This document shows, piece after piece, positions 7,326 through 15,568 of a DNA stretch of 64,000 nt. This DNA is from Chryseobacterium sp. PMSZPI (GTDB taxonomy: Bacteria > Bacteroidota > Bacteroidia > Flavobacteriales > Weeksellaceae), in assembly GCF_002835665.1 (NCBI RefSeq), contig NZ_PIZV01000074.1, positions 1 through 64,000 on the forward strand, written 5' to 3'. Position numbers and translations under genes: made by a program. Numbering within the stretch: the first letter of the stretch is position 1; the number at the start of each line of letters is the position of its first letter. The notes under the pieces were generated by a model that was given only the letters and a program-made list of their open reading frames with translations, had not been told where the DNA came from and did no database searches.

Positions 7326-9851
7326 TTAGAATCCTACCTGTATTCCTGCTTTAACACCAAATTTCGAAATATCCGGCCTATCAAGGTAATTTCCTCTCCA
7401 GTTAAAATCAACTCTGAAGAGTCTAAGGTTACCTATTCCTATATTTTCAATACCGAATCCATATTCATAATAAATATGATCACTTGGAGCAGAATACTTA
7501 AACCCTTCTACGTTAATGGCTTTAGAAGCGTCGCTTAAAGTTCCATAGGCTCCTCTGATAAAGGCTACTTCTCGAAGTTTCAGTTTTTTGATCAATGGGA
7601 TATAAGAAAGGATTTTCCCGTTAAAATGATGCTCAATATTGAGCGTAGTATATGCATCTGCTACAAATTCATAATAATTAAGTTGTGCAAAAGTGTTAGG
7701 GACCAGTCCATATGAAAGGTTTGCCGGGATGATGTTTTGTAATGCTAACGGAACTGTATTGAAATTTTTTCCTGCCTCAAAATTAACAACAGTTTTGCCT
7801 AAAGTCCCCAATAAAAATGGTTTAGAAAACATAAATTGAACTTTATCATAATTAAAGTCCGCATTGAAAAGTCCTTGGATACCTCTCGTGTATCTTAATA
7901 CAATCGTCGGAGCCAGGTTTCTCGCCTGGTATCTGTCTATTCCGGTTTGAGAGAATTTTGCTCCTGGTTTTGCAATAATACTGAACGTAACATGAGAATC
8001 ATTCACGGTCTGTCTTAAATTTCCATCTTTATAATACATAAGATTAAAAAGTTCCAGATTGGCAGATTTAATACTTTGCATAACGCCGTCTACTCTTAGT
8101 TGTATGTTTTTCCAAGGTTCAATCGCTGCAAATATTTTAGTTTGATTTACAGAACTTAAAGAATTATTTTCTCCTCTTGCAAAGAATGTAGAAGCAGATT
8201 GATTGGTTGTAACACCGTCGCCGCTGGTTAAAGCTCCTCCAAGTTGTACAATATCTCTGCTTGTTCCGGCTCCTACCATAAATCGGTTTAGCTTATTAAA
8301 CATATATCTTGCTTCAATACCGTATTTTATCTGTTGATCTTTAAATCCGTAAGCTGTATAGAACTGAGCTCTCCACATATCATTAAGTCCAAAATAAGTC
8401 CTTCCGCCCAGTCTTATTCTGTCTCCTTCTACCTTATTTCTTCCGTATATTGAAAAGATAGGTCCAAAATCAAACCCTTTGAAGGCGTTATAGTGGCGCG
8501 AGCCTAGAGTTTCGAATAACTTTACCATTCGGTTGAATTTTGGGGTCTGCTGAAGCTGATCAAGCATCTTGTAGACTCCTTGCTCGGATTTGGATAATGT
8601 ATCGGGTCTGGCTTTTGTCCAGTAGGCTTCATCTTTTTCAATAAACTTGTCCTCGTACTCCTCCTCTTTTCTTTTAAAGACTTTTGGATCTAGAGGTTTG
8701 TTGAATTGATAATCGGAGTAATCTACCGATCTTTTAGCAATAATGCTTTTGGAGCCTTTCTTTTTTGAAAAAGGACTTATTTCAAATTCTGTAACGAGTT
8801 TTTTAGGAAGGAAAGTTGTTTCATCAGGATTATCATATTCCAGTTGTGTGGATACGCTGTTGACGAAGTTCACATTTATTTTCTGAGTTGATTTTAAAGT
8901 CGCTCCTATAACGGCATAAGTATCTGTATCAATATAAAGGTTACCCTGAAATGCCAGAATATCCTTTCTTTTAGGCTGATATCTTATGTGGAAGGCTTTT
9001 TCACCACGAATATCAATGGTATCCACTAAACTATAGTCGTAAGTGGCAAATCCATCCGATCCTGCCGGGCTTTGAAATCCGATATCAAAATAATTAAGTG
9101 TATTATCATAGATGTTGATATCCCGATAAAGGTTTTTTGCAGAAACAGTGATTACCTGATTATCCTGAAATCCGGACGTTTTTTGGGCAACTAATGTTCT
9201 CTTGCTGTCTTTTTCCGGGTTATTTTTTCCGTAATTTTCGTAGACGGCTTCATTGAGGAAAATAGGAAGTCCTAATCTTCCGCTTGCAGTAGAATCTGCG
9301 TAATCGAAGATAAAGTCCATTTTTTTGAAGATTTTTTTCTTCATAAATGCACTATCAATATTATTCAGATCAAATTCTGTTTTCTCATATTCTTTGTATG
9401 AGTATGTATCGAATTTTTCTAAACCATTATTTCTCTTACGATCCCAAACTTTTTGCATAATGGCATAAGCCGGATTCTCCTTTTTGCTTTTGTATTTAGG
9501 CTTTCCGCTATTGAGGACAATTTCCTGAATATTGCTTACCTGCGCCTGGGAAAGTTGAACAAAAATGTTTTCTGCATTCTCGGGAGTGACATCTAAGGTT
9601 TCAGATGTGTAATTTTTTCTGGAAAATTTTAGCTTGTAAATGATACTATCAGACTGTACCATAAAGTTGCCTGAAGTTGTTGTAAGGGAAGGAGTTTTGT
9701 CGTTATTGATAAAAATATCAACCTTGCTAAGTTCTTTGTTATTTTTTTCATCAACAATCTTACCGCTAGCTTTGTTTTGTGCATATACAAAGCCGGTAAA
9801 AAACAGGAAAAAAAATAAATATTTGTGTTTAAAGTTATTATTTAACATCAT
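7326..9851 (-). CDS. DUF5686 family outer-membrane protein with carboxypeptidase-like domain
   Basis: About 841 residues. After a signal peptide (LFFFLFFTGFVYAQ) comes a carboxypeptidase-regulatory-like / CNA-B-type domain (ASGKIVDEKNNKELSKVDIFINN, about 25-95), then a long region ending in many alternating hydrophobic beta strands and a final Phe (GVKAGIQVGF). That is the signature of an outer-membrane barrel and fits the DUF5686 family, common in Bacteroidota and of unestablished function. I chose the ATG at 9851 (a second ATG is at 9848) because it begins directly before the signal peptide; an upstream start at 9887 would add a poor N-terminus. The gene stands alone between a bidirectional terminator and the tRNA units. 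Confidence 0.8.
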   Translation of the reverse strand: MMLNNNFKHKYLFFFLFFTGFVYAQNKASGKIVDEKNNKELSKVDIFINNDKTPSLTTTSGNFMVQSDSIIYKLKFSRKNYTSETLDVTPENAENIFVQLSQAQVSNIQEIVLNSGKPKYKSKKENPAYAIMQKVWDRKRNNGLEKFDTYSYKEYEKTEFDLNNIDSAFMKKKIFKKMDFIFDYADSTASGRLGLPIFLNEAVYENYGKNNPEKDSKRTLVAQKTSGFQDNQVITVSAKNLYRDINIYDNTLNYFDIGFQSPAGSDGFATYDYSLVDTIDIRGEKAFHIRYQPKRKDILAFQGNLYIDTDTYAVIGATLKSTQKINVNFVNSVSTQLEYDNPDETTFLPKKLVTEFEISPFSKKKGSKSIIAKRSVDYSDYQFNKPLDPKVFKRKEEEYEDKFIEKDEAYWTKARPDTLSKSEQGVYKMLDQLQQTPKFNRMVKLFETLGSRHYNAFKGFDFGPIFSIYGRNKVEGDRIRLGGRTYFGLNDMWRAQFYTAYGFKDQQIKYGIEARYMFNKLNRFMVGAGTSRDIVQLGGALTSGDGVTTNQSASTFFARGENNSLSSVNQTKIFAAIEPWKNIQLRVDGVMQSIKSANLELFNLMYYKDGNLRQTVNDSHVTFSIIAKPGAKFSQTGIDRYQARNLAPTIVLRYTRGIQGLFNADFNYDKVQFMFSKPFLLGTLGKTVVNFEAGKNFNTVPLALQNIIPANLSYGLVPNTFAQLNYYEFVADAYTTLNIEHHFNGKILSYIPLIKKLKLREVAFIRGAYGTLSDASKAINVEGFKYSAPSDHIYYEYGFGIENIGIGNLRLFRVDFNWRGNYLDRPDISKFGVKAGIQVGF

Positions 9852-10098
9852 TCGGTTCTTCAAGCAATTAGCACAAACAAAAAGCATGCAGTTTATTTAA
9901 AAAATAGAAAAAAAATAAAAAAAAATTATATTCTATGTAAGAACGCAAATGTAACGAAAATAATACTACAATTTGTTAAAAATTAAATAAGGGATTTTGT
10001 GACTTAAAATAAAAAGAATCAGTGAATTAATATAGCTCTAAAAATGCCGCGATTTTTACGACTTATATTCACAATTACATCATTAATATAATAAAAAA

Positions 10099-10120
10099 AG
10101 ACCTACATTTCTGTAAGTCT
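10099..10120 (-). terminator. Terminator of first tRNA-Asn
   Basis: On the minus strand AGACTTACA-GAAA-TGTAGGTCT forms a 9-bp stem with one G-T type pair, followed by a run of T. It lies directly 3' of the tRNA at 10126-10199. Confidence 0.75.
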
Positions 10121-10125
10121 TTTTG

Positions 10126-10199
10126 CTCCTCCTGCTGGGCTCGAACCAGCGACCCTCTGATTAACAGTCAGATGCTCTAACCAACTGAGCTAAGGAGGA
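10126..10199 (-). tRNA. tRNA-Asn (GTT), copy 1
   Basis: A 74-nt cloverleaf read on the minus strand. The acceptor arms TCCTCCT / AGGAGGA pair fully, the D arm contains AGCTCAGTTGGTTAGAGC, the anticodon loop is CTGTTAA with anticodon GTT, and the T arm is GCTGG-TTCGAGC-CCAGC. The 3' CCA is not encoded. It is identical to the tRNA at 10556-10629. Each copy has its own -7 element and terminator. Confidence 0.95.
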
Positions 10200-10222
10200 A
10201 TGTTCCTTTGTTTTAAGTGGTG

Positions 10223-10230
10223 CAAATATA
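10223..10230 (-). promoter_or_regulatory. -7 element of tRNA-Asn copy 1
   Basis: TATATTTG on the minus strand (TAnnTTTG consensus), 24 bp before the mature tRNA 5' end. The same element at the same relative place serves copy 2. Confidence 0.7.
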
Positions 10231-10518
10231 ATAGGAATATCCGTACCAAACAAGTTTTTACACCTTATTATTAAACGAAAATAGCTATTGATTTATTTTT
10301 CAATGAATTAAATTTATATACATAAATATCTTTAATAGAGAGTGACTAGCTAAATGATATAGAATTGAGATAGTATAAATTCTAGTCAGTATATATCAGT
10401 ATATAATAGTGTCGGTTTTGTTGTTTAATTTTGAATCCCTAAAAAATATCTTCCAAATTTGGAAGCCTGATCCATTCTTCTCTGTAAAATTAATTTGTAA
10501 AAGCTGTTAAGAGTGAAA
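10231..10518. other. AT-rich spacer between the two tRNA units
   Basis: About 290 bp without a credible gene. It is A/T-rich with short simple-sequence stretches and shows no clear hairpin, promoter or coding signature. It only separates the two duplicated tRNA-Asn units. Confidence 0.6.
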
Positions 10519-10526
10519 ATAAAAAA

Positions 10527-10548
10527 AGACCTACATTTCTGTAAGTCT
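10527..10548 (-). terminator. Terminator of second tRNA-Asn
   Basis: Same AGACTTACA / TGTAGGTCT hairpin and T tract as at 10099-10120, 3' of tRNA copy 2. It is part of the duplicated unit. Confidence 0.75.
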
Positions 10549-10555
10549 TTCTTGG

Positions 10556-10629
10556 CTCCTCCTGCTGGGCTCGAACCAGCGACCCTCTGATTAACAGTCA
10601 GATGCTCTAACCAACTGAGCTAAGGAGGA
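10556..10629 (-). tRNA. tRNA-Asn (GTT), copy 2
   Basis: Identical in sequence to the tRNA at 10126-10199, with acceptor TCCTCCT, anticodon GTT and T arm GCTGG-TTCGAGC-CCAGC. The flanks are also near-identical from the terminator to the promoter, so the whole transcription unit of about 140 bp has been duplicated in tandem. Confidence 0.95.
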
Positions 10630-10651
10630 ATGTCCTTTGTTTTAAGTGGTG

Positions 10652-10659
10652 CAAATATA
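10652..10659 (-). promoter_or_regulatory. -7 element of tRNA-Asn copy 2
   Basis: TATATTTG on the minus strand, 23 bp before the mature tRNA 5' end; the counterpart of 10223-10230. Confidence 0.7.
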
Positions 10660-10710
10660 GGACGAATATTTATACCCTACAAATATTTTTAAGAAAAAAT
10701 TTCAAAAAAA

Positions 10711-12201
10711 TTATAATTTTCCTGTAAAGACTTTGAAGATATCACTTCCAAAGATCAGTAACATCAAGCCTAACAGGAAGATAACTCCGATCATTTGTGC
10801 GTTTTCCAAAACTTTTTGAGGAACCGGTTTTCCAACAATAATCTCATATAAAGTAAATAATACATGCCCACCATCAAGTCCCGGAATAGGAATAAGGTTT
10901 AAGAATGCCAACCATACAGAGAACATTGCTGTAAAACTCCAAAAGGCTGTCCAGTTAATGGAAATTCCTCCATGGGCATCTTTGTCAACAGGCATATTCT
11001 TTACAATAGCGATAGGTCCGCCTACGTTTTTATATCCCTGAACTTTAGAATTGAACATGATCTTGAATTGCTTTACCTGAGTAGTTAGTGCTTCAATAGT
11101 TCTGGTAAATCCTCTTGGAATACATTCTCCGAAAGAATATGTTTTATTGGTTACAATTGATTTTGCAATACTCTTAGTATCAATGGCTACTCCCAATTTC
11201 CCGTTTTTATCAACCGAAACAGAAGGTAATGTTTGTACAGCTCCGTTTCTTTCTACATCAATAGCAACTGTTTTTCCTTTGTTTTCATTTAAAAGACTGC
11301 TTACTTCATCAAAGAAAGCTGCTTTTTTACCATCAATTCCTACAATTTTATCTCCTTTTGCTAAGCCGGAAGCTTGAGATGAAGGAGTTGCCAGGGAATC
11401 AATAACCATCGGTAGTCTGGGAGAGATATACAACTTTGCTTCCTTTTGTTTAAGAACATCAGCAACACCGTCTGCGTTCACCGGGAAAGTAACTTCTTTT
11501 CCGTTTCTTTCAACAGTTACATTATTACCCAGAAGAATATTAATTGAAGTATTTTCTAATCGTTCTGCAGGTTTTCCGTCAACACTGATGATTTTATCAC
11601 CATTCTGGAAGCCCATTTTCTTTCCTGCATCTGTGGCCTCAATACCGTTGTTGAATTTCGTAATATCAGTATATGTTTCCCCATTGAAGAATGATAAACA
11701 GCTATAGATTAACCATGCCAGGAAAAAGTTTACAGTAACCCCTCCTAACATGATGATAAGCCGTTGCCAAGCTGGTTTGGATCTGAATTCCCATGGCTCA
11801 GCCGGCTTCTTCATTTGAGCGGTATCCATACTTTCATCCACCATTCCTGCAATTTTTACATATCCCCCGAAAGGAAGCCATCCAATACCGTATTTGGTTT
11901 GTTCAGGATACTTTCTCCAGTCATTATCGGGAAGTTTTGATATATCGATTGGAACTTCTTCCTTCTTTCCATTCACTTCTATAACTTCAGTGTCTGGCAG
12001 ATTCTGCGAGAAGAATTTATATTGCCATTTTCCATTGATTTTTTTCATTGAGAAAATGGAAAAATAAGGATCAAAAAACAGGAAAAATTTCTCTGCTCTG
12101 GTTTTAAACCATATAGCTGGTAAAAAGTGCCCAAGCTCGTGAAGAAGTACTAATATAGAGATACTCAGAATAAACTGAAAGAGTTTGATTGCTATTTCCA
12201 T
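10711..12201 (-). CDS. rseP: RIP metalloprotease RseP (site-2 protease)
   Basis: A 496-residue inner-membrane zinc protease of the RseP/S2P group, which cuts transmembrane substrates such as anti-sigma factors and signal-peptide remnants. The active-site HELGHF lies in the first helix (about residues 22-27), and the second metal site is in the C-terminal helix NLIPIPGLDGGHVLF (about 436-450). Between them are two PDZ-like regions (about 190-250 with GFQNGDKIISVDG, and 265-330 with ASGLAKGDKIVGIDG). The chain is longer than E. coli RseP (about 450 residues), mainly through an early insert around 60-95. The ORF starts at the expected N-terminal helix. It is a single gene, with tRNA-Asn downstream. 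Its local substrate is not apparent. Confidence 0.92.
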   Translation of the reverse strand: MEIAIKLFQFILSISILVLLHELGHFLPAIWFKTRAEKFFLFFDPYFSIFSMKKINGKWQYKFFSQNLPDTEVIEVNGKKEEVPIDISKLPDNDWRKYPEQTKYGIGWLPFGGYVKIAGMVDESMDTAQMKKPAEPWEFRSKPAWQRLIIMLGGVTVNFFLAWLIYSCLSFFNGETYTDITKFNNGIEATDAGKKMGFQNGDKIISVDGKPAERLENTSINILLGNNVTVERNGKEVTFPVNADGVADVLKQKEAKLYISPRLPMVIDSLATPSSQASGLAKGDKIVGIDGKKAAFFDEVSSLLNENKGKTVAIDVERNGAVQTLPSVSVDKNGKLGVAIDTKSIAKSIVTNKTYSFGECIPRGFTRTIEALTTQVKQFKIMFNSKVQGYKNVGGPIAIVKNMPVDKDAHGGISINWTAFWSFTAMFSVWLAFLNLIPIPGLDGGHVLFTLYEIIVGKPVPQKVLENAQMIGVIFLLGLMLLIFGSDIFKVFTGKL

Positions 12202-12257
12202 TAATAAATTTTAGATTTTAATTTGCAAAGGTAACAATTATCAAAACTATGCCAAAT

Positions 12258-12290
12258 AAAAAAGCTCCCCGAAACGAGAAGCTTTGTCAT
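12258..12290 (-). terminator. Terminator of the small outer-membrane-like gene
   Basis: On the minus strand AAGCTTCTC-GTTTC-GGGGAGCTT pairs throughout when G-T pairs are allowed and is followed by a T run. The plus-strand reading pairs poorly, so the terminator serves the minus-strand gene at 12307-12747. Confidence 0.65.
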
Positions 12291-12306
12291 ATTTAAATAC
12301 GATTGG

Positions 12307-12747
12307 TTATAAATTGAAGGATACCCCAAGACTGCCATTGTTTCCTACTTCTGCAAAAACGCCCACCTTCTCGGTGAAAAAGTAACGTGCTCCGATGTGA
12401 GCTCCTATTCCGAAATCTTTTCCCACTACACCAAGGTCAACACCCGGATAGATATCCCATTTTGATGGTAGATTTAAAGCTTCCTGTAAATGGAAATTCA
12501 GTCTTCCGAAAACAAAAACACGATTGTCTTTATCGTCGTTTTTATAATTACTGAAATATCCATTGATCCCTGCTCCTACAGATATAAGCTTGTTAAGACC
12601 GTAATCGTAGGTCCCTGTTACACCCGTTCCATATCCCCAGGCACTCAGTCCCAGCTGAATTTTTTGATCCCCTTTCCCGGTCCATGCTTGTGCACTGACT
12701 GCTGCTCCACAAAAGAGTACCATCACCATAAAAACCAATTTCTTCAT
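12307..12747 (-). CDS. Small outer-membrane-type protein (DUF6646-like)
   Basis: A 146-residue secreted protein with a signal peptide (MKKLVFMVMVLFCGAAVSAQ) and then short alternating beta strands (KIQLGLSAWGYGTGVTGTYDYGL, ISVGAGINGYF, GIGAHIGARYFFTEKVGVFAEVG) ending in the aromatic/Leu-type C-terminus GSLGVSFNL. This looks like a small eight-stranded outer-membrane barrel and resembles the flavobacterial DUF6646 group. That family name is from memory and only moderately sure. The gene has its own terminator and a 154-bp upstream gap. A possible role in envelope stability or transport cannot be judged from the sequence. Confidence 0.65.
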   Translation of the reverse strand: MKKLVFMVMVLFCGAAVSAQAWTGKGDQKIQLGLSAWGYGTGVTGTYDYGLNKLISVGAGINGYFSNYKNDDKDNRVFVFGRLNFHLQEALNLPSKWDIYPGVDLGVVGKDFGIGAHIGARYFFTEKVGVFAEVGNNGSLGVSFNL

Positions 12748-12901
12748 AAATTTCTAATTTTTAATGATTTTAATAAAAATTATCAGCATCAAAAATGAAA
12801 CCGAAAAGGATAAAAATGAAATACTTTATCATTTATTAAGAAATACGGATTTTTGAAATTCCAAAGTATGAGGTAGCTCTTTATCGTCCGGTAGAAGCTT
12901 A

Positions 12902-13738
12902 TTATTCCAGTGTTTTATATTGATTGTAATATCTTATTCCTAATTCTCTTTGGCCATTGGCATCATAATGAATATCATCAAAATAATTGTTCGATTTGGT
13001 AATGACAAAAGGAACCGTTGGATCTACATAAGCTGTTTTTTGTACTCTTTTAGGTGTGTTTTTAATGTTTTCCTGTTGGATTTTCCTGATATCATATTGA
13101 TCGGTCCAAAAAGGAACCATCCCGCCTAATACAACCGGAAGATTTGGATTTCCCAGGTCATTGCGTATGTCACTGATGAATTTGTCAAGGTTGGTTGTGT
13201 AATTCGTATAGCCTACGTTAAATTCTCCCTGATGCCATAAAATTCCTTTGATAATGCTTCCCGGGTTTTCGTTCAAAGCCTTTAAGGTTCTTTGTACCGC
13301 ATCATTGTATAATAGCATCCCTTTTGACCATTGTTCAATCGTTGTACCTCCATAGCCACAAGGGATAAGTAAGACTTTTCTATCTTCTTTTATGGAATAC
13401 TTTTTATAGTTTTTAGCGAAAGTTAAGGCAAAGCCAATATTGGTTGGAGCGGCGGTCCAATGATGAAGCGGTTCGGAAGCAACAATGATTTGTTTGTCAG
13501 AGGGGTAAAATCTTCCCATTTGGAAAATATCCGGATCTGTCGTGTCTATATTTTTATCATATCCATATCCGTAATGGGTATTAGATTGGCCTGCAACTAA
13601 AAAGATGTCGTATTGTTGAGCAACTTTAGCCGTTATTTTCTGTACCGGTGGAGTGTTTTCACTCTGAATTTCATCTAAAGTATTGCTGGCACAACTGCAT
13701 ACAATAAACGCTAGGAACGTTAGAATAAATTTTTTCAT
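12902..13738 (-). CDS. Sialate O-acetylesterase-family (SASA) lipoprotein
   Basis: About 278 residues. I chose the ATG at 13738 because it begins MKKFILTFLAFIVCSC, a signal peptide with a good lipobox (VCSC); the longer ORF start at 13762 only adds hydrophilic residues. The SASA/SGNH features are clear: the nucleophile block FLVAGQSN just after the signal peptide, an oxyanion-type Gly-rich CGYGGTTIEQW, GILWHQGE (block III) and the catalytic Asp/His pair in FDDIHYDANG near the C-terminus. Family members remove acetyl or related esters from sugars such as sialic acid, xylan or pectin. No glycan-utilisation genes are adjacent, so the substrate is unknown. It is likely membrane-anchored. Confidence 0.75.
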   Translation of the reverse strand: MKKFILTFLAFIVCSCASNTLDEIQSENTPPVQKITAKVAQQYDIFLVAGQSNTHYGYGYDKNIDTTDPDIFQMGRFYPSDKQIIVASEPLHHWTAAPTNIGFALTFAKNYKKYSIKEDRKVLLIPCGYGGTTIEQWSKGMLLYNDAVQRTLKALNENPGSIIKGILWHQGEFNVGYTNYTTNLDKFISDIRNDLGNPNLPVVLGGMVPFWTDQYDIRKIQQENIKNTPKRVQKTAYVDPTVPFVITKSNNYFDDIHYDANGQRELGIRYYNQYKTLE

Positions 13739-13921
13739 AAGTTGTTGATGTTTGGTTTTCATGGTAAAAGTATAAAAAAATATTAATTAAATCCTTTTTT
13801 AGTGAAAAATATAAAGTTCAGCTCTGGCAATTGTTATTTATATATTATTTTTTCCTTTAACGAGTTTAAAAGCGTACTTTTATAGAATAAATGGCAATTC
13901 AATAATTAAAAAATAAAAAAG

Positions 13922-14674
13922 ATGAAGCTTGTAGGACTCAATTTAGATATCATCTGGAAAAATAAAGCAGAGAATTTTAAAATTATAGAAAACGAACTTC
14001 AAAATCTGAACGCAGATTTATTTCTTCTCCCTGAAATGTTTTCAACGGGCTTTTGCATGGATGCAGCTGAAGTTTCGGACAGAAATGAAGAATCTTTAGA
14101 GTTTTTGAAAAAAATTTCAAAAGAGAAAAATGCTGCTTTCTGTGGGAGTGTTCCGGTAGAACAATATGGTAAGTTCTACAATAGAATGTATTTTGTACAA
14201 CCGGATGGTGAAGTGGCATTCTATAACAAAAGACATTTGTTTTCCTTTTCAGGAGAAGATAAAGTATATACTCCCGGAAAAAATAGAGTAATTGTTGAAT
14301 ATAAGGGGGTAAGATTCTTATTGCAGGTGTGCTATGATCTTCGTTTTCCGGTTTTTGCCAGAAACAATGATGATTATGATGCTATTTTGTATGTTGCCAA
14401 TTGGCCTGAAAAAAGAGTAGGAGCATGGGAGCATCTTTTAAAAGCCAGAGCTATTGAAAACCTATCTTTTGTATTCGGTTTGAATAGAATAGGAACTGAC
14501 GGGAATGATTTATTGTATCAAGAAAGTTCTCATTGTTTTTTTGCTGATGGAGCAGAGATTGCCCATAAAGAAGGGAATATTGTGTCTGCTGAACTTAACA
14601 TGAATGAACTGAAAGACTTTAGAAAACATTTTCAGTTTTTAAATGACCGGGATAGCTTCTCGATTCAGATATAA
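13922..14674 (+). CDS. Nitrilase-family amidohydrolase (omega-amidase/YafV-like)
   Basis: A 250-residue cytosolic carbon-nitrogen hydrolase. The Glu-Lys-Cys triad is visible: Glu in LFLLPEMFSTGF (about residue 39), Lys in YNKRHLFSF (about 106) and Cys in LLQVCYDLRFPVF (about 139). The LPEM(F)STGF block and the overall length match the YafV/omega-amidase branch, which hydrolyses alpha-ketoglutaramate and similar omega-amides, serving metabolite repair of glutamine transaminase products. The branch assignment is by motif resemblance only. It is a single gene that ends in a terminator shared with the convergent thioredoxin gene. Confidence 0.8.
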   Translation: MKLVGLNLDIIWKNKAENFKIIENELQNLNADLFLLPEMFSTGFCMDAAEVSDRNEESLEFLKKISKEKNAAFCGSVPVEQYGKFYNRMYFVQPDGEVAFYNKRHLFSFSGEDKVYTPGKNRVIVEYKGVRFLLQVCYDLRFPVFARNNDDYDAILYVANWPEKRVGAWEHLLKARAIENLSFVFGLNRIGTDGNDLLYQESSHCFFADGAEIAHKEGNIVSAELNMNELKDFRKHFQFLNDRDSFSIQI

Positions 14675-14676
14675 AA

Positions 14677-14716
14677 AATAAGGTTGAGAACCATTGGTCT
14701 CAACCTTATTTTTTTT
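14677..14716. terminator. Bidirectional terminator between nitrilase and thioredoxin genes
   Basis: A perfect 13-bp stem (AATAAGGTTGAGA / TCTCAACCTTATT) with an 8-base loop, A-rich on the left and T-rich on the right, so it can stop both convergent transcripts. Confidence 0.85.
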
Positions 14717-14719
14717 ATT

Positions 14720-15019
14720 TTAAACATATTGTTGTAGAAGCTGAGTCAAGGTGTTTACATCATGCACTCCGCTTTCTTTCCATAAAAGCTCACCATTTTT
14801 GAAAATAGCTAAAGTAGGTACACCACGAACGCCATATTGGGCAGCTAGTGCAGGATACTGATCTACATCTACTTTTATAATTCTGGCACCATCGCCAATA
14901 TTTTCTTTTACCGTATTTAAAACTGATGACTGCACTTTACAAGGCTGACACCATGTTGCAAAAAAGTCAATAAGGACAGGTCTTTCAGAATTGATAATTT
15001 CCTGGAATTTTTGTGACAT
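14720..15019 (-). CDS. Thioredoxin family protein
   Basis: A 99-residue single-domain thioredoxin with no signal peptide. The active site is FFATWCQPCK (WCQPC rather than the classic WCGPC) and the cis-Pro loop is RGVPTLAIFKNGE. It should reduce cytosolic disulfides or persulfides. The gene is the last of three on the minus strand (MBL-rhodanese, rhodanese lipoprotein, thioredoxin), 18 bp after the rhodanese gene. This points to a role in sulfane-sulfur or persulfide metabolism rather than general housekeeping. That role is an inference from context. Confidence 0.88.
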   Translation of the reverse strand: MSQKFQEIINSERPVLIDFFATWCQPCKVQSSVLNTVKENIGDGARIIKVDVDQYPALAAQYGVRGVPTLAIFKNGELLWKESGVHDVNTLTQLLQQYV

Positions 15020-15036
15020 AGTTTTAGTTTATTAAT

Positions 15037-15408
15037 TTATTTTTTGTTCAATTCGTCTTGAATAGCCTTTACATTTTTCCAGCTGGTTCCGTCATAGGCT
15101 TCCACGCCATTTTTCTTTAAAATCTCCATGGCTTGATCTGCCTGTAGTCCTTTATTACAGAAAACAACCACCTTTTTGCCCTTAAGCGTTTCAATATTGT
15201 TTTGAATTTCTGCCAAAGGAATATTGATGGCGTTTTTAGCTGTTCCTGCAGCATATTGTTCCGGGATTCTTACATCTACCAATGTGATTTCCGGATTGTT
15301 TACAACTTCTTTAATATTAGCTTTGGATACTTCAGCAAGACGAGTCGTTGTACAAGAATTTAAAATAATAACTGACACTAAAATAAATCCAAGGATTTTA
15401 ATCTTCAT
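15037..15408 (-). CDS. Rhodanese-like lipoprotein
   Basis: 123 residues from the ATG at 15408. This start gives MKIKILGFILVSVIILNSC, a signal peptide with lipobox ending at Cys19; the longer reading to 15495 puts a 29-residue hydrophilic segment ahead and is unlikely. A single rhodanese domain follows (VDVRIPEQYAAGTAKNAINI) with active-site loop VVFCNKGLQA (Cys about residue 84), so a sulfur-carrying Cys persulfide can form. The domain should lie in the periplasm, anchored by lipid. It sits between the thioredoxin gene (18 bp) and the MBL-rhodanese gene (160 bp upstream), suggesting a shared sulfur function. Confidence 0.82.
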   Translation of the reverse strand: MKIKILGFILVSVIILNSCTTTRLAEVSKANIKEVVNNPEITLVDVRIPEQYAAGTAKNAINIPLAEIQNNIETLKGKKVVVFCNKGLQADQAMEILKKNGVEAYDGTSWKNVKAIQDELNKK

Positions 15409-15568
15409 AATTTTAAATGGTTGATGAAACATACAATTTAAAGAATGAGTTGCTTTATAATATTGTCGCAGATTTCGCGAATCAGGCAGATTCATCTGTA
15501 AAATCTGTACAATCAGCGAGAATTTTTAAATCATTTCTAAAATGTATTATTGATTTTTTGTTATTACT

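Noticed and set aside
7248..7538. A 96-residue plus-strand frame across the terminator at 7277
   Set aside because: It overlaps the terminator and the antisense of the DUF5686 gene; no start element, so treated as chance.
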